A DNA stretch of 64,000 nucleotides from Kitasatospora phosalacinea. Its GTDB lineage: Bacteria > Actinomycetota > Actinomycetes > Streptomycetales > Streptomycetaceae. Both the position numbers and the translations under genes were made by a program. The notes beneath the pieces were generated by a model. It was given only the letters and a program-made list of their open reading frames with translations. It was not told the origin of the DNA and searched no databases. The DNA lies in NCBI RefSeq assembly GCF_000716545.1, contig NZ_JNWZ01000004.1:62001-126000 (forward strand), read 5' to 3'. This document shows, one piece after another, positions 53,025 through 62,219 of the stretch; the first letter of the stretch is position 1, and the number at the start of each line of letters is the position of its first letter.

Positions 53025-53110
53025 CCGACGTTCGCACCCACTCCCCGTCCCCCGCCGGGCCGCCGGGCCATGCCGCCCTGCCCCCGTACCCTCCCAGGAG
53101 TGCAATTCCC

Positions 53111-54469
53111 GTGAACACGCCCCGCAGATCCCCGCTCGCCCGCCGCCCGCTGGCCGCGCTCACCGCCGCCGTCTGCACGGCGCTGCTGGCCTCCGCCTGC
53201 ACCGGAACCGGCTCCGGTGGCGGGCAGGACGGTTCGGCGTCCGGCCAGGACGTGACGATCACCTTCTGGCACGGCTGGAGCCAGGACAACGAGGTGAAGG
53301 CGATCAACGACAACGTCGCCGCCTTCGAGAAGCTGCACCCGAACATCCACGTCAAGGTGGTCGGCAACATCGCCGACGACAAGGCCGAGCAGGCGCTGCG
53401 CGCGGGCGGCCCGGACGCGCCGGACGTGGTGTCCTCGTTCTCCACCGACAACGTGGGCAAGTTCTGCGCCTCGCACGTGTGGGCCGACCTCGGGCCGATG
53501 CTGGAGAAGGACGGCGTCGACCCGGCGAAGACCTTCCCGAGCGCGATGCTCACGTACAGCCAGTACCAGGGCGACCAGTGCGCGCTGCCGCTGCTCGGCG
53601 ACGCGTACGGGCTGTACTGGAACAAGACCGCGTTCGCGGCGGCCGGGATCACCGCGCCGCCGAAGACCTTCAGCGAGTTCGCCGAGGACGCCGCGAAGCT
53701 GACGATCGCCGACGGCGACTCGTACAAGCAGCTGGGCTTCATGCCGAACTACCACGGCTACGAGACGGCGATCGCGCACTACCTCGGCCAGTACGGCAGC
53801 ACCTACTTCGGCCCGGACGGCAAGTCGAACGTCGCCACCGACCCGACCGTGGCCGCCGCGCTGAGCTGGCAGAAGCAACTGGTCGACCGGCTGGGCGGGT
53901 TCGAGAAGCTGGAGAAGTACCGGACGTCCTTCGGCGACGAGTTCAGCGCGAAGAACCCGTTCACCACCGGGCAGGTGGCGATGAGCCTGGACGGCGAGTG
54001 GCGCACCGCCTCGCTGGCCGAGGACCGGCCCGGCTTCGAGTGGGCCACCGCGCCGTTCCCGGTGCCGGACGACCAGGCGGCGACGTACGGGCGCGGCTAC
54101 CAGACCGGCACCATCGTCGGCATCGCCAACGGCTCCAAGAAGCAGACCGCCGCCTGGACCTTCGTCAAGTACCTGACCACCGACACCGACGCGGTGGTCT
54201 CCTTCGCCAACGCGATCCACAACGTGCCCAGCACCCTCGCCGCGCTGGACTCCCCGAAGCTGGACGCGGACCCGAACTTCCGCACCTTCGTCGACATCGC
54301 CAAGAACCCGCACTCCTCCACCACCCCGGCGAGCGTCAACGGCGGCGCCTACCAGGTGTCGCTGCAGAACCTCAGCTTCGAGGTGGAGTCCGGCAAGCAG
54401 ACCGACCTCAGGGCGGGCCTGACGGCCACCGCCAAGGAGATCGACGACGCCGTCACCCAGGCGAAGTGA
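53111..54469 (+). CDS. csnE: Sugar-binding lipoprotein CsnE
   Basis: 452 residues from GTG after CAGGAG. Lipoprotein signal: RRSPLARRPLAALTAAVCTALLASAC with the lipidated Cys about residue 31. Solute-binding family 1: VTITFWHGWSQDNEVKAINDNVAAFEKLHPNIHVKVV, then YGLYWNKTAFAAAGI, GQVAMSLDGEWRTASL and GRGYQTGTIVGIANGSKKQTAAWTFVKYL. Captures oligosaccharides outside the membrane for the CsnF/CsnG permeases. By operon content the ligand is glucosamine or chitosan oligosaccharides, an inference from the characterised csn system. Confidence 0.88.
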   Translation: MNTPRRSPLARRPLAALTAAVCTALLASACTGTGSGGGQDGSASGQDVTITFWHGWSQDNEVKAINDNVAAFEKLHPNIHVKVVGNIADDKAEQALRAGGPDAPDVVSSFSTDNVGKFCASHVWADLGPMLEKDGVDPAKTFPSAMLTYSQYQGDQCALPLLGDAYGLYWNKTAFAAAGITAPPKTFSEFAEDAAKLTIADGDSYKQLGFMPNYHGYETAIAHYLGQYGSTYFGPDGKSNVATDPTVAAALSWQKQLVDRLGGFEKLEKYRTSFGDEFSAKNPFTTGQVAMSLDGEWRTASLAEDRPGFEWATAPFPVPDDQAATYGRGYQTGTIVGIANGSKKQTAAWTFVKYLTTDTDAVVSFANAIHNVPSTLAALDSPKLDADPNFRTFVDIAKNPHSSTTPASVNGGAYQVSLQNLSFEVESGKQTDLRAGLTATAKEIDDAVTQAK

Positions 54470-54470
54470 C

Positions 54471-55427
54471 ATGGCGCTCGTGAACTCCGCCCTCCCGCCG
54501 GCGCTGCGCCGCAAGCGCCGGCGGGAGCGGGCCAGGACCCTGGCCTTCCTCTCCCCGTGGCTGGTCGGCTTCGGCGTCTTCTTCCTGTACCCGCTGGTCT
54601 CGACGGTCTACTTCTCGTTCATGCACTACGACGGGTTCGCCGCCCCGACCTTCGCCGGCCTGCAGAACTGGGACTACGTCTTCACCAAGTACCCGTTCTT
54701 CTGGCAGGGCCTGGGCAACACGCTGTGGCTGGTCGTGGTGATGGTCTCGCTGCGGGTGCTGTTCGGCCTCGGCATCGGGATGCTGGTCACCAAGGTGAAG
54801 TCCGGCTCCGGCTTCTTCCGCACCGCCTTCTACCTGCCGTACCTGGCACCGCCGGTGGCCGCGACGATGGCCTTCGCGTTCCTGCTGAACCCGGGCACCG
54901 GGCCGGTCAACCACCTGCTGGGCGAGCTGGGCCTGCCGCAGCCGGGCTGGTTCACCGACCCGTCCTGGTCGAAGCCCGCCCTGACGCTGCTGGCGATGTG
55001 GGGCATCGGCGACCTGATGGTGATCTTCATGGCGGCGCTGCTGGACGTCCCGGCCGAGCAGTACGAGGCCGCCGAGCTCGACGGCGCCGGGAGCTTCCAG
55101 CGCTTCCGGTACGTCACCCTGCCGAACATCTCGCCGATCGTGGTGTTCGCCGTGGTCACCGGCGTGATCCAGGCCATGCAGTACTACACCCAGGCGATCG
55201 TCGCCGGGAAGGTGGCCTCCGGCGTGATCGGCGGCTCCGGGCAGCAGTTCGAACCCGGCTACCCGCACGGCTCCACCTGGACGCTGCCGCAGATGGTCTA
55301 CAGCCTCGGCTTCCAGCGCTTCGACACCGGCTCGGCCTGCGTCGTCGCCGTCATCCTGTTCGCCCTCTCGATGGCGTTCACCGGCGTCCTGCTGCGCCGC
55401 AAGTCCGGTTTCCTGGCGGAGGACTAA
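54471..55427 (+). CDS. csnF: Sugar ABC permease CsnF (MalF type)
   Basis: 318 residues, six helices. Typical N-terminal block RARTLAFLSPWLVGFGVFFLYPLVSTVYFSFMHYDGF, and the EAA loop EQYEAAELDGAGSFQRFRYVTLPNISP that docks with the ATPase. ATG two bases after the csnE stop. No ATPase gene exists in the operon; in Streptomyces such importers share the ATPase MsiK, encoded elsewhere. Confidence 0.9.
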   Translation: MALVNSALPPALRRKRRRERARTLAFLSPWLVGFGVFFLYPLVSTVYFSFMHYDGFAAPTFAGLQNWDYVFTKYPFFWQGLGNTLWLVVVMVSLRVLFGLGIGMLVTKVKSGSGFFRTAFYLPYLAPPVAATMAFAFLLNPGTGPVNHLLGELGLPQPGWFTDPSWSKPALTLLAMWGIGDLMVIFMAALLDVPAEQYEAAELDGAGSFQRFRYVTLPNISPIVVFAVVTGVIQAMQYYTQAIVAGKVASGVIGGSGQQFEPGYPHGSTWTLPQMVYSLGFQRFDTGSACVVAVILFALSMAFTGVLLRRKSGFLAED

Positions 55428-55430
55428 CCC

Positions 55431-56327
55431 ATGGCACTCGCTCCCACCCTCCCCCGCCGCCGCCCGCTGCCCACCCCGGCCGGCACGGCCCGGGCCGCCC
55501 GCCGCCGCGCCGCCCTGCACTGGGTCGCGGTGCACTCCACCGCGGTCGCCGCCGCGCTGTTCTTCCTGCTGCCGTTCGTCTTCGTGTTCCTCACCTCGGT
55601 GATGACGGACCACCAGGCCCTCACCTCCGACCTGTGGCCGCAGCACTGGCAGTGGTCGAACTACGGCAAGGTGTGGCACACCCCCGGCTTCCTCACCTGG
55701 TGGCGCAACACCCTGCTGTACGCGACCCTGGGCACCGTGCTGACGGTGGTCTCCAGCCTGCCGGTGGCGTACGCGCTCGCCAAGTTCCGCTTCCGGGGCC
55801 GGAACCTCGCCCTGATGGCGGTGGTGGCGATGATGATGCTGCCGCCGCAGGTCACCGTCGTCCCGATGTACCTGTTCTGGGCCAAGCAGCTGCACCTGAC
55901 CGGCTCGCTGTGGCCGCTGATCATCCCGATGGCGTTCGGCGACGCGTTCACGATCTTCCTGCTGCGCCAGTTCCTGCTGACCATCCCCAAGGAGTACGTG
56001 GAGGCCGCCCGGATCGACGGCTGCGGCGAACTGCGCACCCTGCTGCGGGTGGTGCTGCCGATGGCGAAGCCCGCGATCGCCGCCGTCGCGCTGTTCCAGT
56101 TCTTCTCCTGCTGGAACGACTACTTCGGACCGCAGATCTACGCCTCCGAGAACCCGGACGCCTGGACGCTCAGCTACGGGCTGGAGTCCTTCAAGGGCGC
56201 CCACCACACCAACTGGAACCTCACCATGGCGGCGACGCTGCTGGTGCTGGCGCCGGTGATCGTTCTGTTCTTCTTCGCACAACGCGCCTTCGTCGAGGGC
56301 GTCACACTGACAGGGGTCAAGGGCTGA
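55431..56327 (+). CDS. csnG: Sugar ABC permease CsnG (MalG type)
   Basis: 298 residues, six helices. VAAALFFLLPFVFVFLTSVMTD at helix 1, the LAKFRFRGRNLALMAVVAMMMLPPQVTVVPMYLFWAKQLHLTGSLW core, and the EAA loop KEYVEAARIDGCGELRTLLRVVLPMAKP. Starts 4 bases after csnF, and its TGA shares one base with the csnH ATG. Forms the translocation pore with CsnF. Confidence 0.91.
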   Translation: MALAPTLPRRRPLPTPAGTARAARRRAALHWVAVHSTAVAAALFFLLPFVFVFLTSVMTDHQALTSDLWPQHWQWSNYGKVWHTPGFLTWWRNTLLYATLGTVLTVVSSLPVAYALAKFRFRGRNLALMAVVAMMMLPPQVTVVPMYLFWAKQLHLTGSLWPLIIPMAFGDAFTIFLLRQFLLTIPKEYVEAARIDGCGELRTLLRVVLPMAKPAIAAVALFQFFSCWNDYFGPQIYASENPDAWTLSYGLESFKGAHHTNWNLTMAATLLVLAPVIVLFFFAQRAFVEGVTLTGVKG

Positions 56328-57616
56328 TGTCCGCACTGAAGTTGGCAATCGTCGGCGGCGGTTCCACCTACACGCCGGAGTTGATCGACGGGTTCGCGCG
56401 GCTGCGCGACACCCTGCCGATCGGCGAACTGGTGCTGATCGACCCGGCGGCCGACCGCCTGGAGCTGATCGCCGCGCTGGCCCGCCGGATCTTCGCCAAG
56501 CAGGGCCACGGCGCCACCGTCACCACCGCCACCGACGTCACCGAGGGCGTCCGGGACGCCGACGCGGTGCTGCTGCAGCTGCGCGTCGGCGGGCAGGCCG
56601 CCCGCGACAAGGACGAGACCTGGCCGCTGGAGTGCGGCTGCGTCGGCCAGGAGACCACCGGCGCGGGCGGCCTCGCCAAGGCGCTGCGCACCGTCCCGGT
56701 GGTGCTGGACATCGCCGAGCAGGTCCGCCGCACCAACCCGGACGCCTGGATCGTCGACTTCACCAACCCGGTCGGCATCGTCACCCGCGCCCTGCAGACC
56801 GCCGGCCACAAGGCCGTCGGCCTGTGCAACGTGGCGATCGGCTTCCAGCGCAAGTTCGCCGCCCACCTGGGCGTCGACCCGGAGCTGGTGCGCCTGGACC
56901 ACGTCGGCCTGAACCACCTCACCTGGGAGCGCGGCGTCACCCTGCTCGACTCCCCCGGCGCGGCCGGCGGCCGCGAGGTGCTGCCGCGGCTGCTCGCCGA
57001 GCACGGCGAGGCGATCGCCGCCGACCTGCACCTGCCGCTGCCGGTGATCAGCCGGCTCGGCGTCGTCCCCTCGTACTACCTGCGGTACTTCTACCAGCAC
57101 GACGCCGTGGTGGAGGAGCTGAAGGTCAAGGGCTCCCGGGCCGCCGAGGTCGCCGCGATCGAGAAGCAGCTGCTGGAGATGTACGCCGACCCGGCCCTGG
57201 ACACCAAGCCCGAACTGCTCGGCAAGCGCGGCGGCGCGTTCTACTCCGAGGCCGCGGTGCAGCTGATCGCCTCGCTGCTGGGCACCGACGGCCGCACCAC
57301 CGTCCAGGTGGTCAACGCCCGCAACGACGGCGTGCTGCCGTTCCTGCCCGACGACGCGGTGATCGAAGTCCCGGCCGAGGTCGACTCCACCGGCGTCCGC
57401 CCGCTGCCGCAGCGCCCGGTCGAACCGCTGTACGCGGGGCTGATCGCCAACGTCACCGCGTACGAGCACCTGGCGCTGGACGCCGCGCTGCGCGGCGGCC
57501 GGGACCGGGTCTTCGACGCACTGCTCGCCCACCCGCTGGTCGGCCAGATCGAGCTCGCCGACCAGCTCACCGACCGGCTGCTGGCGCACAACCGCGACCA
57601 CCTGAGCTGGGCGTGA
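56327..57616 (+). CDS. csnH: GH4 6-phospho-beta-glycosidase CsnH
   Basis: 429 residues. GH4 enzymes need NAD+ and a divalent metal and act by a redox mechanism. Visible: NAD fold LAIVGGGSTYTPELIDGF (6-23), IDP at 38-40, GQETTGAGGLAKALRT, FTNPVGIVTRAL with TNP at 146-148, metal ligands Cys167 (GLCNVAIG) and His197 (GLNHLTW), and the phosphate-recognising PSYYLRYFYQHDAVV. In S. lividans csnH sits at this operon position. It should hydrolyse phosphorylated disaccharides after kinase action, in the cytoplasm. Overlaps csnG by one base. Confidence 0.92.
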   Translation: MSALKLAIVGGGSTYTPELIDGFARLRDTLPIGELVLIDPAADRLELIAALARRIFAKQGHGATVTTATDVTEGVRDADAVLLQLRVGGQAARDKDETWPLECGCVGQETTGAGGLAKALRTVPVVLDIAEQVRRTNPDAWIVDFTNPVGIVTRALQTAGHKAVGLCNVAIGFQRKFAAHLGVDPELVRLDHVGLNHLTWERGVTLLDSPGAAGGREVLPRLLAEHGEAIAADLHLPLPVISRLGVVPSYYLRYFYQHDAVVEELKVKGSRAAEVAAIEKQLLEMYADPALDTKPELLGKRGGAFYSEAAVQLIASLLGTDGRTTVQVVNARNDGVLPFLPDDAVIEVPAEVDSTGVRPLPQRPVEPLYAGLIANVTAYEHLALDAALRGGRDRVFDALLAHPLVGQIELADQLTDRLLAHNRDHLSWA

Positions 57617-57676
57617 CGGCACGATGACCGTGCACCACCGCACCAGCACCCGGCACCACCACGGGGGGACCGGCCG

Positions 57677-58696
57677 ATGAGCCACTCCGCACTCCTGCCC
57701 GGCGTCCTCGCCATCGACGCCGGCAACAGCAAGACCGACCTGGCCCTGGTCGGCGCCGACGGCACCGTCCTGGCCACCGCCCGCGGCGGCGGCTTCCAGC
57801 CGCAGACCGCCGGCGCGACGGCGGCCGTCGCCGCGCTCGCCCCGCTGGTCGACGAGCTGGCCCGGCAGGCCGGCGCCGACCGGCGGCCCGGCGGGCGGCC
57901 GCTGACCGACCACGTCAGCGCCTGCCTGGCCAACGCCGACCTGCCGGTGGAGGAGGAGCAGCTGCACGCGGCGATCGCCGCCCACGGCTGGGCGCCGTCG
58001 GTGCACGTCGCCAACGACACCTTCGGCCTGCTGCGGGCCGGCACCGACGGGCCGCTGGGCGTCGCGGTGGTCTGCGGCGCGGGCATCAACTGCGTCGGAC
58101 TGCGGCCCGACGGGCGCACCGCCCGCTGGCCCGCGCTCGGCCGGCTGACCGGCGACTGGGGCGGCGGCGGCGGGCTCGCCGAGGAGGCGATGTGGCACGC
58201 GGCCCGCGCCGAGGACGGCCGCGGCGGCCCCACCCTGCTCTCCCCGATGATCGGCGCCCGCTTCGGGCTGGAGGGCGCCAACGCGGTCGCCGAGGCGGTG
58301 CACCTGGGCCGGATCGACCGGGCCCGGCTGCACGAGGTCGCCCAGGTGCTGTTCGCGGCCGGCGAGGCGGGCGACGCGGTCGCGCTCGGCCTGATCGACC
58401 GGCAGGCCGACGAGGTGGCCCGGCTCGCCGTGATCGCGCTGACCAGGCTGGACCTGCTGGAGCAGCCGGTGCCGGTGGTGCTCGGCGGCGGCGTACTGGC
58501 CTCCCGGCAGCCGCTGCTGCTGGACAACCTGACCGCGCGGCTGGCCGCCGACGCGCCGCTCGCCGAACCCCGGGTGGTCGTCGCCCCGCCGGTGCTGGGC
58601 GCCGCCCTGCTCGGCCTGGACCACCTGGGCGCCGCCCCCGGGGCGCACCGCCGGCTGCGCGAGGCGTACCCGACGGCCCGGCCGATAGCGGCCTGA
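57677..58696 (+). CDS. csnK: BadF-type amino-sugar kinase CsnK
   Basis: 339 residues. BadF/BadG/BcrA/BcrD ATPase family of N-acetylglucosamine kinases: phosphate-1 motif AIDAGNSKTDLALVGADG (about 12-29), VANDTFGLLRAGTDG, the adenosine/phosphate-2 region VVCGAGINCVGLRPDGR, and GRLTGDWGGGGGLAEEAMW, VVLGGGVLAS near the C-terminus. Phosphorylates glucosamine or its oligomers in the cytoplasm, making substrates for CsnH. Last gene of the operon, 60 bases after csnH; GGGGGG ribosome site. Confidence 0.9.
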   Translation: MSHSALLPGVLAIDAGNSKTDLALVGADGTVLATARGGGFQPQTAGATAAVAALAPLVDELARQAGADRRPGGRPLTDHVSACLANADLPVEEEQLHAAIAAHGWAPSVHVANDTFGLLRAGTDGPLGVAVVCGAGINCVGLRPDGRTARWPALGRLTGDWGGGGGLAEEAMWHAARAEDGRGGPTLLSPMIGARFGLEGANAVAEAVHLGRIDRARLHEVAQVLFAAGEAGDAVALGLIDRQADEVARLAVIALTRLDLLEQPVPVVLGGGVLASRQPLLLDNLTARLAADAPLAEPRVVVAPPVLGAALLGLDHLGAAPGAHRRLREAYPTARPIAA

Positions 58697-58703
58697 CGGC
58701 CGG

Positions 58704-58739
58704 CCGCCGGAGGGCCCGCCGGAGGGACCGCCGGAGGGA
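58704..58739. repeat. Three tandem 12-bp repeats
   Basis: CCGCCGGAGGGC, CCGCCGGAGGGA, CCGCCGGAGGGA in succession, just after the csnK stop. Purpose unknown; could be slipped-strand expansion. Confidence 0.7.
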
Positions 58740-58856
58740 GCGGCCGGGGCACCGCACACGCCTCGACCGCTCCCGCCGGCGGTTCCCGTTCTCCCCGGGC
58801 GTCCGCGCCCGGCCGGGCGGTGCGCCGTCGGTGGGCGCGGCGGGCGTGACGGGTGG

Positions 58857-61190
58857 TCAGGCGTCCGGGCGGAGGCACTCGACCAGGTAGTCGCCGGTGT
58901 CGGGGTCGGTGACCACGCCGTGGGCCTCGCTGCCGAAGCCGGGGAAGGCCCGGTCGAAGGACTCCAGGGCGGTCAGGTAGCGCAGCAGCGGGCCGTCGGG
59001 GGCGCCGAGGGACTCGCCCGGCATCAGCACCGGGATGCCCGGCGGGGTGACGGTGACCATCGCGGCCGCCGTCCGGTGCGCGGCGTCGGCGAGGCGGACG
59101 CGTTCGGTGCCGCCGCGCACCAGCCGCTGGTAGCAGTACCGGGGCGGGTGGACGGGCCGCGGCGGGTGCCGGAACGCCTCGTCGAGGGCCTGGACGAACG
59201 CGCCGTCGGCGAGGTGCCGGTGCATCCGCGCGCACAGTTCGCGCAGGCTGACGCCCTGGTAGCGGCGCGGGTGCCGCTCGACCAGGGCGGGCAGCACCCG
59301 GGCGAGGGGCGCGTCCTCGTCGTAGAGCGCCTTGAAGTCCATCAGGGCGTCCATCAGGGTGCCCCACTTGCCCTTGGTGATGCCCATCGAGAACAGCACG
59401 AGGGTGCTGTAGCTGTCGGTCTTCTCCACCACGATGCCGCGGCCGGCGAGGTACTCGGTCAGCACCCGGGCCGGGACGCCCCACGGCTCGGTGCCGCCGG
59501 CGGCGGTGACGCCGGGACAGGTGAGGGTGACCTTGACCGGGTCGAGCAGGCAGTAGCCGTCGGTCAGGCCGTCGAAGCCGTGCCAGGCGGCGCCCGGTTC
59601 GAGCCGCCAGCAGGACGGCTCGCCCGCGAGCAGGGCGACCGGCGCGTCCGCGAAGTCCGTCCGGACGCCGGTGACCGGGTCGGTGACCGTCTCGGGCTGC
59701 CAGACGCCGAAGAACCAGTCCGGGCGGTCGCCGGCGGCGGAGATCCGGCGGGCGGTGCGCACCACGGCCTGCCGGAAGCGGACGGCCTCGGTGACCGCCT
59801 CGTCGATCAGCCAGCGGCCCTGCGGCCCGTCCATCATGGCGGTCGCCACGTCGAGGGAGGCGATCGCCGGGTAGAACGCCGAGGTGGTGCCGTGCATCAT
59901 GAACGCCTCGTTGAAGCGGTCGTGCTCCACCGGGGCCCGGGACGCGGGACGGACGTGCACCATGGCGCACTGCGACAGCGCGGCGAGCAGCTTGTGGGTG
60001 GAGTGGGTGGCGAACACGGTGGGCCGCTCGGGGCCAGGCAGGGTGTCCGGGCCGACCGCCATGCCGTAGCGGCCCTCGTACAGCGGGTGGAAGCGGGCGT
60101 AGGCGAACCACGCCTCGTCGAAGTGCAGGCGCGGGGTGCTGGGCGCGAGCATCCGGGCCAGCGCGGGGGTGTCGTAGCAGAGCCCGTCGTAGGTGGAGTT
60201 GGTGACCACGGCGTACTGCGGCTCGGGCGAGAGCGCGCCGGCGGACAGCGGGTTGGCGGCGATCCGGGCCGCGACGGCCGCCGCGTCGACCTCGGCGGGC
60301 GGCAGCGGGCCGGCCAGCCCGTAGCCGTTGCGGGTCGGCACCAGGTAGACCGGGCGGGCGCCGGTCAGCACCAGGCCGTGCAGGACGGACTTGTGGCAGT
60401 TGCGGTCGACCAGGGCGATCTCGTCGGCGGTGACGCTGTAGTGGCCGACCATCCGGTTGCAGGTGGAGTCGCCGTGCAGGACGAAGTAGCTGCGCTCGGC
60501 GCCGAACACCCGGGCGGCGTTGCGCTCGGCCGCACCGATCGGGCCGCTGTGCTCGTACAGCGAGCCGAGCTCGCCGACCGAGATCGACAGGTCGGTGCGG
60601 AACAGCTGCTCGCCGTAGTAGTCGAAGAACGCCCGCCCGGCCGCCGACTTCAGGAACGCCACGCCGCCGGAGTGGGCCGGGGTGTGCCAGGAGTACTCGT
60701 GGGCGTCGTCGAAGCGCCGCAGGGCGCGGAAGAACGGCGGCAGGACCTCGCTGCGGTAGGTGGCGGCGGCGGTCGCGACCCGGCCGGCGATGAACGCGGG
60801 CGTGTCCTCCAGCGGCCAGACGTAGCCGACGACGGCCTCGGAGACCCACAGCGGCAGGTGCTCCAGGTCGTGGTCGGAACCGTCCTCCATCAGCAGGAAG
60901 ACCGGCAGGTCCTTGAAGCGGCGCCGGATCCGGTCCAGCACCTCGCCGCCACCGCCACCGCCGCTGCCTCCGTCGCCGTCCGAGGGGCGGGGCAGGTCCC
61001 AGGCGACCACCGCGGCCGCCAGGCCCGCCTCGACCTGCAGCGTCGCCACCGCGTCCCGGGCGTCGCGGGCCCACCGCAGCTCCAGGCCGCGGTTCTGCAA
61101 CTCCTTGCCGATCCGCCGCAGTTGCTCGGCGCTCACCCCGCCGCCCAGCGGGTCGTTCCGCACTGCCAGCAGTACCGTGCCGTTCGCCAT
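58857..61190 (-). CDS. Orn/Lys/Arg decarboxylase (fold-type I, PLP)
   Basis: 777 residues from ATG (MANGTVLLAVRNDPLGGG). N-terminal receiver-like wing domain (about 1-130) with a Gly/Ser-rich insertion (near 80-90), then the PLP domain with EYSWHTPAHSGGVAFLKSAAGRAFFDYYGEQLFRTDLSISVGELGSLYEHSGPI, RSYFVLHGDSTCNRM, DRNCHKSVLHGLVLTGARP, LHFDEAWFAYARFHPLYEGRYGM and the lysine in FATHSTHKLLAALSQCAM (K of HSTHK). C-terminal domain to about 777. Converts a basic amino acid to its diamine (cadaverine, putrescine or agmatine); which one cannot be told from sequence. Might support polyamine or siderophore precursors. Not an obvious operon partner of its neighbours. Confidence 0.9.
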   Translation of the reverse strand: MANGTVLLAVRNDPLGGGVSAEQLRRIGKELQNRGLELRWARDARDAVATLQVEAGLAAAVVAWDLPRPSDGDGGSGGGGGGEVLDRIRRRFKDLPVFLLMEDGSDHDLEHLPLWVSEAVVGYVWPLEDTPAFIAGRVATAAATYRSEVLPPFFRALRRFDDAHEYSWHTPAHSGGVAFLKSAAGRAFFDYYGEQLFRTDLSISVGELGSLYEHSGPIGAAERNAARVFGAERSYFVLHGDSTCNRMVGHYSVTADEIALVDRNCHKSVLHGLVLTGARPVYLVPTRNGYGLAGPLPPAEVDAAAVAARIAANPLSAGALSPEPQYAVVTNSTYDGLCYDTPALARMLAPSTPRLHFDEAWFAYARFHPLYEGRYGMAVGPDTLPGPERPTVFATHSTHKLLAALSQCAMVHVRPASRAPVEHDRFNEAFMMHGTTSAFYPAIASLDVATAMMDGPQGRWLIDEAVTEAVRFRQAVVRTARRISAAGDRPDWFFGVWQPETVTDPVTGVRTDFADAPVALLAGEPSCWRLEPGAAWHGFDGLTDGYCLLDPVKVTLTCPGVTAAGGTEPWGVPARVLTEYLAGRGIVVEKTDSYSTLVLFSMGITKGKWGTLMDALMDFKALYDEDAPLARVLPALVERHPRRYQGVSLRELCARMHRHLADGAFVQALDEAFRHPPRPVHPPRYCYQRLVRGGTERVRLADAAHRTAAAMVTVTPPGIPVLMPGESLGAPDGPLLRYLTALESFDRAFPGFGSEAHGVVTDPDTGDYLVECLRPDA

Positions 61191-61573
61191 GGTTCCGCCT
61201 GCCCTGTCTCGTGGCCCGGCCGCGCGGGCACCGGGACGTGGGTGGGTGCGCACCGCGGGCGTTCCGCCCGGGGCGCAGCGCCATTGTGGTCTTCGTGCAC
61301 GACCGACCGGGCGGTCTTCGGACGGGTTTCACCCGCACGAGCGTTCCGGCGCCGGAGCGTTGACGCCGGGGCGGGAATTGGCCGCCCTCCTCGTCGACCA
61401 CCTGGCGGGGCGTCCGGTCGACCCGGACGCCCCGGAGGAGAGGGAGGACACCGCGGACGTTGACCGGCTCCGGCGGCGACCGCGCCGCACCCGGCACCGC
61501 GCGCGTGGTCGAGCGTCACGTGCCGTACGGTGGCCGGCCCCGCCCGTCGGTCCGGCCGCTGTCGGGCGGGCGC
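61191..61573. other. 383-base gap with one hairpin
   Basis: Holds the decarboxylase promoter region and, at 61407-61433, an 11-bp hairpin (GGGGCGTCCGG with CCGGACGCCCC, 5-base loop) that could end the small-gene operon 141 bases upstream. A plus-strand frame starting near 61357 (LTPGRELAALLVDHLAGRP) reads like protein for about 35 residues and then becomes Arg-rich; too weak to call. Confidence 0.4.
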
Positions 61574-61849
61574 TCAGCCGGGCGGGCGCTCGGCCGCGTG
61601 GATCTCGCTCCAGACGGTCTCGCGGGCGGTGCCGTGGTTGCGGGAGGGCGGGGAGTAGGTGTGTCCCCAGCGGTCGCCGAGGGCGAGGGCGTCCAGGACG
61701 GCCCGGTGGTCGTCGGTGCCGTGGGGGCGGGCGATGTCGAGTTCCACCCGGTAGCCGCCGGGGACGGCGGTCAGCCGGGCCTCCTCGCCACCGGCCTTGA
61801 CGAGCCGTTCGGCGATCTCCCAGGCGCGTTGCCGCAGCGCGTCGCTCAC
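61574..61849 (-). CDS. Small protein, unknown
   Basis: 91 residues from GTG in a GTGA overlap with the stop of the preceding gene, so translationally coupled. Reads VSDALRQRAWEIAERLVKAGGEEARLTAVPGGYRVELDIARPHGTDDHRAVLDALALGDRWGHTYSPPSRNHGTARETVWSEI: two helices around a short beta pair, no signal peptide. No family recognised. Last of three small genes on this strand that diverge from an XRE-DUF397 pair. Confidence 0.65.
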   Translation of the reverse strand: MSDALRQRAWEIAERLVKAGGEEARLTAVPGGYRVELDIARPHGTDDHRAVLDALALGDRWGHTYSPPSRNHGTARETVWSEIHAAERPPG

Positions 61850-62184
61850 GAGGCGGCCCCCAGGGCAGGGCGGCCTTCGGGGCCCGGCTCGGGCAAGGCC
61901 GTTCGGACGGTGGCGGGGAACTCGCCGCGCAGCAGCGCGAGTTCGAGCAGCGACTCGGCGAGCTTCTGTGCCCACGGCAGCCCGGCGCACCCCAGCGCGA
62001 GACCGGCGGCCTCCGGCGGGACGTCGGGGCGGTAGACGGGCGAGAGGCCGGGCGGCGGGTCGAGGCGGGCGGCCCGGAACGCCAGCTCCAGCGAGTCCGC
62101 CGCCCGCTCGGAGTCGGTGAACCCGCCGCGCAGGAACCGTTGCAGGACCTCACTGGCCGCCAACGGCTGACCGGTGTACAGCAC
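61846..62184 (-). CDS. Small protein, unknown
   Basis: 112 residues from GTG after GAAGGGGAG. Begins MLYTGQPLAASEVLQRFLRGGFTDSERAADSLELAFRAARLDPPPGL and continues with a second helical half (LPWAQKLAESLLELALLRGEF), ending in a Pro/Ala-rich tail. Soluble. I do not recognise the family. Middle gene of the small operon, 35 bases after the 63-residue gene. Confidence 0.65.
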   Translation of the reverse strand: MLYTGQPLAASEVLQRFLRGGFTDSERAADSLELAFRAARLDPPPGLSPVYRPDVPPEAAGLALGCAGLPWAQKLAESLLELALLRGEFPATVRTALPEPGPEGRPALGAAS

Positions 62185-62219
62185 GTACTCCCCTTCGTCT
62201 TCGATGTGGCGGAACGCGT

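Noticed and set aside
57241..61497. 1418-residue minus-strand open frame spanning csnK and the decarboxylase gene
   Set aside because: Alternate-frame shadow over two recognised enzymes; no protein-like segments.
61357..61573. Small plus-strand gene in the gap after the decarboxylase promoter
   Set aside because: Only about 35 residues look protein-like, there is no ribosome site, and the frame then turns into Arg/Pro-rich shadow over the small minus-strand gene.
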